A model generated the notes under the pieces. That model did no database searches, was not told the DNA's origin, and saw only the letters and a program-made list of their open reading frames with translations. Made by a program: the position numbers and the translations under genes. Below, in pieces: positions 20,343-27,525 of a DNA stretch of 38,140 nucleotides (positions within the stretch are counted from its first letter, which is position 1; each line of letters begins with the position of its first letter). The DNA is from Falsiroseomonas sp. (lineage in GTDB: Bacteria; Pseudomonadota; Alphaproteobacteria; Acetobacterales; Acetobacteraceae): assembly GCF_030695085.1 (NCBI RefSeq), contig NZ_JAUYTS010000037.1:1-38140 (forward strand), written 5' to 3'.

Positions 20343-22948
20343 GCTGCGGGCTTCATGGCGCGGTCGATCTGCGTCAGCCAATCCTGCATGTTCCCACTCC
20401 AGCTGCTTTCCGCCGCGCGCGCCGCGGCGGCCAGGCCAACCCCGCGCAACCGCGCCCGGTCCGCCGCCAATTGTTCCAGGATGCCCACGAAGCGCGCCAT
20501 GACAGCGAACTCACCGTTGGCGACCGGCACCAGGAAGCCATCCTGGCGATCGCGGATGATCTCGGACACCGCGCCGACATCGGTTGCCACCATGACGCAA
20601 CCGAAGCGCTGCGCCTCCAGGATGGTCAGCGGCACACCCTCGAAGCGTGAGGGAAGCACCACGACATCGGCCCATGCGTAGAGTGTATCGAGCTCCGGGC
20701 CAGTTATCGCCGGGGGTTCGACCGTCAGGCCGGTCTCGTTCAGGTCGAGCGTATCGTCGTTCAGCACGGCCTTGCCGACAACGCGCCAGGAGAAGCGCGC
20801 ATCAAGGGTCTGGAGGATGATGTCGCGCAGGCGGTCCAGGCCCTTCTGCGCATCCAGCCGACCGAGAAACAGCACGCGCAGGGGTCCCGGCTCCGGCGCC
20901 CGGCGCGCGGCCAGCACGCTGGCGACCAATGCCGGGTCGGCCTGATAGGAGGGCGCGTTGAGAACCTTCACCACCTTGTCCGCGGGCACCGCCTGGCCGA
21001 TGCACCAGTCGCGCAGCTTCTCCGAGATCACAACGAATCCGTCATAGGCCCCCTCATAGGCCAAGGCGATGTGCGGGTTGCCCTGCGGATTGCCGAGCGG
21101 GCCGTGTTCGACCAGATGAAGGCCGAGCCAGGTCTTCACCCCCTGCTGTCGCAGCGATTGCATGATGCCGTGCCCGCCCAGCGCATGGGTGTTCAGCACC
21201 ACATCCATGGTGGCGAGCAGACCGACGGCATCACGCATGTCCCGCCACAGCGCGAAGCCGGACACGCAGGCGCCAAGGTGAAGCCGATCGTAGTCACCAC
21301 CCTCGATGCCGTCGCCCTCGAAGAAGTTGACGCTCTCGAAGATGTCGAAATGGTCAGGTTGCGGCTGCATGCGGCTGGCGCCTGTGATGAACAGATGCGG
21401 GCGCCAACCCATGCCGCGCATCGCCGCCGCGTAGTTCAGCACCACCTTTTCCACGCCGCCGAAGGCAAAAAGCGGCAGCACGAAACCGATGTCCCGCCGG
21501 TCCCCGGGCGCGACATGCGGCATGATCGCGCCGCATCGCGTCAGTTCGTGATAGGCCTCCTGCGCCGCGAGGCGCGGCCGCCGCTCATCCGGGCGCCAGG
21601 CGGCGGGCAGCACGGACCGGCTCAGCATGCTGTCTCGCAGCCCGTCGATCTCGGACAACATGAAGGCAGCGATGGGGGGTGGCCTGTCCTTCAGCAGGCT
21701 CGCAGGCAGCTTCGCGGCGAGCTGCGCGATCTTGGGCGAAGGGTTTTCCGAGCGAATGGAATTGACCCATCCGCGATGCGGGTCCTGCGCCACTTCCTGC
21801 AACAGGCGGGTTTGCGCGAACATCATCACGGCCGTCGCACCGACCTCGCCGGCGGCCGGTGGGGGCGTGACAGCCAGGGCAATCTCGCCCTCCGCCGACA
21901 TATCCACGGTCACCGCCAGGAAATGCCCGTCCCGCAACGCCATCATCGCCTGATAGAAGACGTTGCGAAGCAGGCCGGCGCGTTGCAACAGGTCCAGCGC
22001 CTCCGGCGATGCGAAGCAGAATTGTGAGGGGAAGTGGGTGGCACGCGGCTCGTGCTTCGCTTCCACAAAGCGCTTCTGTGCCACGGCCCGCGGTTCGGAG
22101 CGGAAGGCCGCGGCCATCGGGTCCAGCACGTAGCGGACGCTATCCTCGCCCGTCACATACAACGCGAAACGCGGCACTTCCTCCGCCTCCAGCTTGGCGA
22201 GGGCGCGTACCGTCAGGTGCTTGGCGTAGCGGATCCGCATGTCGCCGAGGATGACATTGCGCAGCCGCTCCGAGCCGGCCAGCATGCTCTCCGCGCGCTT
22301 GCGGTAACGAAAGCCGGCGGCGGGCAGATGGCGCCCACGCCAGCCTGCCTGCGCCGAACGCAGCCAGAAATCCCAATCCTCGAATCCAGACCGCATCGAC
22401 TCGTCATAGCGAAGGCCGCTGGCGAACAACTCGCGCCGGATCAGGCTGCCCGCTTCGCAGTAGTTTTCCAGGATGTGCATGAAATAGGAGTATTCTCCGG
22501 ACGTGGAGAAATTTTCCTGGAAACCGAAAAAATCGAAATCCGGGTAGACCCATCCGGTCTGCGGCGATGAACCGTCCAGCAGCTTCTGTGCGCGCGCCAG
22601 AAAATGCGGCGAAAGGCGGTTGTCGGCGTCCAGCGGAAATATGCCACGACATTCAGGCCAGGCCTGCAGGATGAAATCCACCCCGGTATTCCGCGCTGCG
22701 CTCAGCCCACCATTGCGGCGACGCAGATAGACAACCCGGTCAGGGTAGCGCCGGGCATAGGATAGGCCAATGTCATGGGTCTGTGCGAAGGGGCAGCCAT
22801 CGTTGACGATGACGGCGCCCACCTTTTGAGAGCCAATCTGCGCAATAACGGTTTCAAGAGCCTCTGGCAGAAAACCGGGCTGCTTAAAGGACGGAATGAT
22901 GATAGCAACAGCCACTGGCGCGCCCGCGACATTAACACGATCCGTCAT
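20339..22948 (-). CDS. Two-domain glycosyltransferase (GT2 + GT4)
   Basis: An 869-residue enzyme with two catalytic modules. Residues 12-230 are a GT2 fold: VAIIIPSFKQPG, RRRNGGLSAARNTG and the metal-binding DAD at 107-109. Residues about 500-850 are a GT4 (GT-B) module: DIGFVLPLFAFGGVEKVVLNYA, RVLFLGRLDAQKGLDRL, and the donor site YAWADVVVLPSRFEGVPLTILEA (written here in part only as landmarks YAWADVVVLPS and GVPLTILEA). The fusion should add two sugars in sequence to a glycan. The ATG at 22948 is used; a GTG three bases upstream has slightly better spacing to GAGGAG. GC content is normal for the window, unlike the next two genes upstream. Confidence 0.87.
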   Translation of the reverse strand: MTDRVNVAGAPVAVAIIIPSFKQPGFLPEALETVIAQIGSQKVGAVIVNDGCPFAQTHDIGLSYARRYPDRVVYLRRRNGGLSAARNTGVDFILQAWPECRGIFPLDADNRLSPHFLARAQKLLDGSSPQTGWVYPDFDFFGFQENFSTSGEYSYFMHILENYCEAGSLIRRELFASGLRYDESMRSGFEDWDFWLRSAQAGWRGRHLPAAGFRYRKRAESMLAGSERLRNVILGDMRIRYAKHLTVRALAKLEAEEVPRFALYVTGEDSVRYVLDPMAAAFRSEPRAVAQKRFVEAKHEPRATHFPSQFCFASPEALDLLQRAGLLRNVFYQAMMALRDGHFLAVTVDMSAEGEIALAVTPPPAAGEVGATAVMMFAQTRLLQEVAQDPHRGWVNSIRSENPSPKIAQLAAKLPASLLKDRPPPIAAFMLSEIDGLRDSMLSRSVLPAAWRPDERRPRLAAQEAYHELTRCGAIMPHVAPGDRRDIGFVLPLFAFGGVEKVVLNYAAAMRGMGWRPHLFITGASRMQPQPDHFDIFESVNFFEGDGIEGGDYDRLHLGACVSGFALWRDMRDAVGLLATMDVVLNTHALGGHGIMQSLRQQGVKTWLGLHLVEHGPLGNPQGNPHIALAYEGAYDGFVVISEKLRDWCIGQAVPADKVVKVLNAPSYQADPALVASVLAARRAPEPGPLRVLFLGRLDAQKGLDRLRDIILQTLDARFSWRVVGKAVLNDDTLDLNETGLTVEPPAITGPELDTLYAWADVVVLPSRFEGVPLTILEAQRFGCVMVATDVGAVSEIIRDRQDGFLVPVANGEFAVMARFVGILEQLAADRARLRGVGLAAAARAAESSWSGNMQDWLTQIDRAMKPAA

Positions 22949-23041
22949 CACATCGAAACACTCCTCACGGCTCGTCACGGCTCCACACGCAAAGAACGCA
23001 AGTCTTGCCTTCAAATCCGAGTCAACGCCGAAAGCACGATC

Positions 23042-24004
23042 TCAATCCGAAGAAAACTCAACAAACGAGATCGATCTCGTCCAGGTATCGAAAAACCCCC
23101 TATTTTTTCCATAAGAATTATCATAAAAGACATGATCCTTCATCATCATGGCGGCAAGGATATGCCCGTGCAAGCGGTCCGTTACAAGGTTGCGGCCAAC
23201 ACTAAGCGCCTCAATACCAAGGCAGAGATAGTCAAGAGAAAGGCGACTTGACGCGTCGATTTCGCCGAAATAGGGAGCAATCTCTAATTCAATTGCGGAA
23301 AGCCGCTCCTTGGGAGCTTCGCCAAGGATTGATGCGGCCCATTCAATATTTCCTACCCAATCAAAACGAACGATAGATGAATTTCGCCTATTCGGAAACA
23401 GCCTCTTTTCCCCGTCGGTTCGGGCGAGCAGCACCTCCTCGAATTTAGCCTGCCGGAGCGGCATCCTGTAGAGCGTCCGTTGTATGAAGGGGTAGAGAAA
23501 AAACGCGCAATCCGGCGCCAGCAGCGCGCGGCCGTCCGAGACAAAACGTTTGGCTAAATCACGGCTTCCAGAATCGCGACCGAAGATCCACAGATCTTGA
23601 TGCTGACGCATAACGTTTTCTGAGGCCGATCGAATGTCTCCGTCCTTGAAATAGATTGTCTGCGGAAGAATGATAATACGATTGTTAGGATAGCGACGAA
23701 CAAGAATTTCACGCGCAACCTGGAAATTAGGGTAAATATCTCCAAAATTACCGCCGCCGCTACAAATAATTGTGGTTGCTACATCGAAATCTGGTAGCGG
23801 CTGGGTTCTCGCCTGCCAGGCGGTGTACGTGGCAATACAGCGCTTGCCTAAACTATTGAGGCCTGCGAGCGCTCCGAGCCAAATGAGGTGGTCGCCTGTG
23901 TTGGCGTAATCTGGCCGGTCAAAAAAAACATAATCGTCTCCGTTGACTAATTCGGCCAGCTTTGCCCGGAAGTCCGCAACCTTTGCAAGAACATCAAGAT
24001 TCAT
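23042..24004 (-). CDS. Polysaccharide pyruvyl transferase family protein
   Basis: A 320-residue protein of the PS_pyruv_trans/EpsI-type family, which adds pyruvate ketals to exopolysaccharide sugars. Landmarks are NTGDHLIW at 35-42, GGGNFGD at 83-89, the middle FGRDSGS segment, and near the C-terminus TDRLHGHI and DNSYGKN, which are typical of this GT-B-like fold. AAAGG about nine bases before the ATG supports the start. Base composition is clearly AT-richer than flanking DNA, consistent with horizontal transfer. It lies between two glycosyltransferases with gaps of 39 and 93 bases. Confidence 0.85.
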   Translation of the reverse strand: MNLDVLAKVADFRAKLAELVNGDDYVFFDRPDYANTGDHLIWLGALAGLNSLGKRCIATYTAWQARTQPLPDFDVATTIICSGGGNFGDIYPNFQVAREILVRRYPNNRIIILPQTIYFKDGDIRSASENVMRQHQDLWIFGRDSGSRDLAKRFVSDGRALLAPDCAFFLYPFIQRTLYRMPLRQAKFEEVLLARTDGEKRLFPNRRNSSIVRFDWVGNIEWAASILGEAPKERLSAIELEIAPYFGEIDASSRLSLDYLCLGIEALSVGRNLVTDRLHGHILAAMMMKDHVFYDNSYGKNRGFFDTWTRSISFVEFSSD

Positions 24005-24043
24005 TACAGGCGCCTTTCACTTGGGCTACTAATTTAGGACAAA

Positions 24044-25396
24044 TTAATTATACTCGCGAATTGCCGAATAATCAAAATCTAAGTTTACTACATGCGGAAG
24101 CGTCTGAAAATAAGCTTTCATCGGCCCAATATTTTCGACGGCACGAAACAGCGGAGCGGTACGTTCAGCTGAGAACACAGAGTTTGAATAGTGTCCTCGC
24201 CGCGACGCAACAAACAAATGCCAGTCTAACGGCAATGTCATCGCGCACAAATCAAACAAGCGCAACAATTTAACTGCTCCCATAGGAGTTAAAACATAGC
24301 CGTCACTTCCGAGCAAAGAGGCGTTACTCAGTCTTGTCCAATCAAGTGCCTCGTCACTGACGATGGTGCTGGTGCTCAGGTCGCTCTGGAATTCCGCGGC
24401 GACAAAACTGCAGCATCGATCATTGACAAAGACGATTTCTGCATCGTTAGGAATCAAGTCGCGGAGTTCGTTGCCGGTGAAGGGAAATGCCGGAACGGCG
24501 TCATCTTCGAGAACCAAGCCGGGGGTATTGGCTTTCGCAATTTTTTCCCATACAGCCACGTGCGAAGCGAAACAACCGTACTCTCCTCCCCCTATGTCAT
24601 ATTGCGCGCTTCGCCTTCTTATTTTGAGGGGGACCGATGCTCCTGCCACGCCGACGACGTGGTTGAGTCTGATTCCAAGTTTCCCAAATATCTTGGTAGA
24701 AAAATTTAGCCTCTGGCTATCTGCCGGAAGACTTATGCAGTATGCATCAAGGTGGTCATTGCTAGGTTGCTTTATCGGCCCCCTAATGCCGTATGCCTCG
24801 AGAGTTCTCATTTGTCTAGATAAACCCGGATTCGAGCCCGCGTGAGACCTTAAGCTATCTATTTGCGGAAGAAGTAAATCGTGTAGCTGCAGAATCGAGC
24901 CCCAGTAAAGTTTTTCCCCATTTGCTTGGCCGGCTGGTCGGGATAAAATCCGCCGGCGGAATTCATACTCTGCGCGCTCAACCTCGCCGGAAAATAGTGC
25001 ATTCTTGACTACGTGTGCGCTGGAAAATGCTGATCGTGGAAACCGCCTAGCAAAGTCTTGAACAATCTCCGCCTGTTCAGAAAATCTCTTATTCCGTGCG
25101 GTTAGCAGGATGATGGCTGAAAAAATTGAATCTACGTCCGGACCCGCTTTGTATTGTGAAATCGCATTGAAATACTCGTACCGCAGCCTTGCAAGGCATG
25201 TCTCAAATCCGACTTCGCTTGCTCCTACATTGGCGTAAGCTTGCCAAAACAAATAGGGATTTGCGTTTTCCCAAAGGTGCGAAATTGGTGCCGCGCCAGT
25301 GTTTAGCGAGCGCAGAAGATCTTTCGCGTCGTCACTTGATTTTATCTCGCGTGGAAACATCCATTTGAGTTTCTCGAGTGTGCGAGAACTGAACAT
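24044..25396 (-). CDS. GT25 family glycosyltransferase with a helical N-terminal region
   Basis: A 450-residue protein. The C-terminal half (about 215-440) is a GT25 (LPS galactosyl/glucosyl-type) domain: AYCISLPADSQRL, GEYGCFASHVAVWEKI, and the metal-binding LVLEDDA at 294-300, then SDGYVLTPMGAVKLL. The first 200 residues are helix-rich and resemble a repeat-type scaffold (ending around RMRTLEAYGIRG-like sequence), an addition not found in the minimal family. AGGAAG lies about ten bases before the ATG. AT-rich composition and different codon use set it apart from its surroundings. It is the promoter-proximal gene of the glycan block. Confidence 0.85.
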   Translation of the reverse strand: MFSSRTLEKLKWMFPREIKSSDDAKDLLRSLNTGAAPISHLWENANPYLFWQAYANVGASEVGFETCLARLRYEYFNAISQYKAGPDVDSIFSAIILLTARNKRFSEQAEIVQDFARRFPRSAFSSAHVVKNALFSGEVERAEYEFRRRILSRPAGQANGEKLYWGSILQLHDLLLPQIDSLRSHAGSNPGLSRQMRTLEAYGIRGPIKQPSNDHLDAYCISLPADSQRLNFSTKIFGKLGIRLNHVVGVAGASVPLKIRRRSAQYDIGGGEYGCFASHVAVWEKIAKANTPGLVLEDDAVPAFPFTGNELRDLIPNDAEIVFVNDRCCSFVAAEFQSDLSTSTIVSDEALDWTRLSNASLLGSDGYVLTPMGAVKLLRLFDLCAMTLPLDWHLFVASRRGHYSNSVFSAERTAPLFRAVENIGPMKAYFQTLPHVVNLDFDYSAIREYN

Positions 25397-25723
25397 ATTC
25401 GATCTTCCTGACTGATGAGCACTGCTATGCGGGTTCGAATTTTCATATTGTAAGTGGGCTAATTTGACAAAATGACTTATGGACTAGATGGAGAGGATAG
25501 CGCACAGACCCCGATGCGTCCATGTGGTGCTAAGTCAGCCAGTCTTCCGGAGAGCAACGCGAACCGGTCGAACTTGGGTGCTAGGTACGGTAACTTGCCA
25601 TGGCGATAACGGCTAGATAACCGGTGCACGACGATGGACACGATTTAGCAGCCTGTCGCTGGTCAACCGTGACAGTGTTTACAGGCCGTGCCGCCCCTTC
25701 GGCAAATACCTTGCGGTGGAGCG
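25397..25723. other. Intergenic region between GT25 gene and IS element
   Basis: About 330 bases without a gene. The right part of the glycan-gene promoter is here (25442-25470). Beyond 25480 the sequence shows no conserved frame or repeat that I recognise. It does not continue the IS3-family orfA found at the other side of the IS element. Confidence 0.6.
25442..25470 (-). promoter_or_regulatory. Sigma-70-type promoter for the glycan gene block
   Basis: On the minus strand TTGTCA (25470-25465) and TATGAA (25447-25442) are spaced by exactly 17 bases. Transcription would begin near 25435, about 40 bases before the GT25 start codon, which carries a good ribosome site. The region is AT-rich. Confidence 0.55.
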
Positions 25724-25746
25724 ACCTGGACACCTCCAGAAACCCC
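25724..25746 (+). repeat. Left terminal inverted repeat of the IS5-family element
   Basis: Begins ACCTGGACACCTCC and ends AAACCCC. It is a perfect 23-base reverse complement of 27004-27026. Confidence 0.9.
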
Positions 25747-25795
25747 TCGCCCTGATGCTGTTTGGCTGATTCACTGACGCGGAGCAGCGCGGGGG

Positions 25796-26878
25796 ATGGC
25801 GATGGTTGGACAGCGTGGGTTCTTCGACGTTGAGGAGCGGCTGCGGGAATTGTCGGCCAAGGGCGATGACCTCGAGCGGATCGCGGCGCTGGTGGATTTC
25901 TCCATGTTCCGCGCCGAGCTCGAGCAGGCCGTGCCGCGCGCCGACGGCACGAAGGGTGGCCGGCCCGCCTTCGATCACGTGCTGATGTTCAAGATCCTGT
26001 TGCTGCAGGCGATGCACGGGCTGTCGGACGAGCGCTGCGAATACCTCATCAAGGACCGCCTCTCGTTCATGCGCTTTCTCGGCCTTGGGTTGGCCGATCC
26101 GGTGCCGGATGCCAACACGATCTGGGCTTTCCGCGAGGCGCTGAAGCGTGCCGGCGCGGTCGAGCGGCTGTTCGCGCAGTTCGATGCCACGCTGCGCGCC
26201 GCCGGCTACCTGGCCATGGGCGGGCAAATCGTGGACGCGACGATCGTGGCTGCACCCAAGCAGCGCAACACCGAGGCCGAGCGGGCGGCGATCAAGGCCG
26301 GGCGGGTCCCCGAAGGCTGGGCGGAGAAGCCTGCGAAGCTGCGCCAGAAGGATCGCGACGCGCGCTGGACGGTGAAGTTCTCCAAGGCCAAGCCGCGCGA
26401 GGATGGCGCTCCGCAGGTGGATCTCGCGGTGCCGGCCTTCGGGTACAAGAACCATGTCGCGATCGATCGCCGGCACGGCCTGATCCGCGGCTGGACCGCG
26501 AGCCACGCGGCCGCCCATGACGGGGCGCGGCTGGCGGAGGTGGTCGATGCCCACAACACCGCCGGCGATGTCTGGGCCGATACCGCCTATCGCTCGGCGA
26601 AGAACGAGGCGTGGCTGGCCGGGCGCGGCCTGGTCTCGCGCATCCACCGCAAGAAGCCGCCGGGGCGGCCAATGGCGGCACGGACGCGGCGGGCCAATGC
26701 TCGCAAATCGGCCGTGCGCTCGGCCGTCGAGCATGTCTTTGCCCGCCAGAAGGGGCCGATGGCGCTGGTCGTGCGCACCATCGGCATCGCCAGGGCGAGG
26801 GTGACGATCGGCCTCGCCAATCTGGCCTACAACATGACGCGGTTCGTCTGGCTCAGCAGCAAGGTCGCGACGGCGTAG
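25796..26878 (+). CDS. IS5-family transposase
   Basis: A 360-residue DDE transposase. The N-terminal IS5-type domain (GGRPAFDHVLMFKILLLQ) is followed by the catalytic triad, seen as D147 in IVDATIV, D262 in WADTAYRS and E312 in SAVEHVFARQKG. The central spacer contains the usual FGYKNHVAID stretch. Length is full and no frameshift is seen, so the element may still be active. ATG 25796 is used, with ATG 25802 as an alternative. Confidence 0.95.
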   Translation: MAMVGQRGFFDVEERLRELSAKGDDLERIAALVDFSMFRAELEQAVPRADGTKGGRPAFDHVLMFKILLLQAMHGLSDERCEYLIKDRLSFMRFLGLGLADPVPDANTIWAFREALKRAGAVERLFAQFDATLRAAGYLAMGGQIVDATIVAAPKQRNTEAERAAIKAGRVPEGWAEKPAKLRQKDRDARWTVKFSKAKPREDGAPQVDLAVPAFGYKNHVAIDRRHGLIRGWTASHAAAHDGARLAEVVDAHNTAGDVWADTAYRSAKNEAWLAGRGLVSRIHRKKPPGRPMAARTRRANARKSAVRSAVEHVFARQKGPMALVVRTIGIARARVTIGLANLAYNMTRFVWLSSKVATA

Positions 26879-27003
26879 GGCCTGCAGCCGCAGCGCGCAC
26901 CGACATCAGCGCCGCGCCGGCCGTCCTCCAGCAGCGTGATGTTCGCGACCCCGACGCACAACGCCTGACCACGCCCCACGCGACCATCACGATCCCAGAA
27001 ATC

Positions 27004-27026
27004 GGGGTTTCTGGAGGTGTCCAGGT
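27004..27026 (-). repeat. Right terminal inverted repeat of the IS5-family element
   Basis: Begins GGGGTTTCTGGAGG and ends TCCAGGT on the plus strand. It pairs perfectly with 25724-25746. Confidence 0.9.
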
Positions 27027-27072
27027 TCACCGCCTCAAGCTTGAACTCGCGGCTGAATGTCCTTCGTCCCAT
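27027..27072 (-). pseudogene. IS3-family orfA remnant, first 15 codons (inner element)
   Basis: The reading MGRRTFSREFKLEAV is the well-known start of an IS3-family OrfA. GGAGG lies about nine bases upstream of the ATG at 27072. The frame then enters the IS5-family inverted repeat and loses all similarity. The rest of the gene is absent on the far side of that element. Confidence 0.75.
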
Positions 27073-27099
27073 TTTAGGGCCTCCAATCAAGTGAAAACC

Positions 27100-27249
27100 T
27101 TATCCAGGTGTCCACCAAACCGGCAGCAGGCCAGTCACCCCGATCGACCGCACCGCATCAGCCACCGTCTTGCCCTGGCCAACCAGAACCTCCGCCTGCC
27201 GCAGCTTCGCGACGATCTCCTCCGACGTGTGCGTCCTCTTTCGCCCCAT
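27100..27249 (-). pseudogene. IS3-family orfA remnant, about 39 codons (outer element)
   Basis: Starts MGRKRTHTSEEIVAKLRQAE and continues through GKTVADAVRSIGVT, the usual helix-turn-helix part of a second type of IS3 OrfA. At about 27133 similarity stops where the inner element's end begins, and the frame closes at a chance TAA (27100-27102). Confidence 0.72.
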
Positions 27250-27394
27250 CCCGAACCTCCCCTCGCTGCCACCGGACTACATTGCCGGCGGACCGCTTCC
27301 GGGGGGCAGGTCACTCAGGGCGCGCTCTTTATGCCAAGCAGCGTTTCTCCGGATCGTCCTCGCACCTGATTGGCAAGGGCAGGCATCATTCAGC

Positions 27395-27431
27395 GCGTTC
27401 GCCTTCCTGAACACCGCGTTCAGTGACGTTC
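27395..27431 (+). promoter_or_regulatory. Possible activator (enhancer) sites upstream of mrpA
   Basis: CTGAAC (27407-27412) and GTTCAG (27418-27423) form a perfect inverted repeat with a five-base centre. The half-site GCGTTC occurs at 27395-27400 and 27416-27421, and ACGTTC at 27426-27431, so spacing is 21 and 10 bases, about two and one helical turns. The cluster is about 90-125 bases before the expected start of transcription, a normal place for sigma-54 activators. Confidence 0.45.
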
Positions 27432-27494
27432 AATGCCGTAAACATCGCCACCGCAGATTCGTGTGCAACGCACCGTTCTCGTAGCGGTTGATCC

Positions 27495-27510
27495 TGGCAC
27501 AGACTTTGCA
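27495..27510 (+). promoter_or_regulatory. Sigma-54 (-24/-12) promoter of the mrp operon
   Basis: TGGCAC at 27495-27500, five bases, then TTGCA at 27506-27510. The GG (27496-27497) and GC (27508-27509) are separated by exactly ten bases, matching the TGGCAC-N5-TTGCA consensus. With ten or eleven fixed bases, fewer than about 0.1 such matches are expected by chance on both strands of the window, and this one is just before mrpA in an operon that encodes a sigma-54 activator. Transcription would start near 27520. Confidence 0.75.
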
Positions 27511-27525
27511 AACTTCAGGTCCATC

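Larger units (their letters stand above)
25724..27026 (+). mobile_element. IS5-family insertion sequence (1303 bases)
   Basis: The element is bounded by perfect 23-base terminal inverted repeats (25724-25746 and 27004-27026) and carries one intact DDE transposase gene. Size and gene content fit the IS5 family. No target duplication is visible: the left flank reads AGCG and the right TCAC. Right flank is the start of an IS3-family orfA; the left flank is not its continuation, so a deletion or rearrangement followed insertion. Confidence 0.88.
27027..27313 (-). mobile_element. Nested remnants of two IS3-family elements
   Basis: Two different IS3-type orfA starts follow each other on the minus strand. 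The outer element begins near 27313 (TGACCTGCCCCC on the minus strand, an IS3-like end) and runs to about 27133. There it is broken by a second element whose left end lies at about 27110-27132 (TGGTGGACACCTGG). That second element is cut at 27026 by the IS5-family element. No orfB or right ends are present in the window. Confidence 0.65.

Noticed and set aside
26827..27090. An 87-residue minus-strand frame taken as a single gene
   Set aside because: Only its start (15 codons from 27072) resembles an IS3 orfA. The rest is the end of the IS5-family element read backwards.
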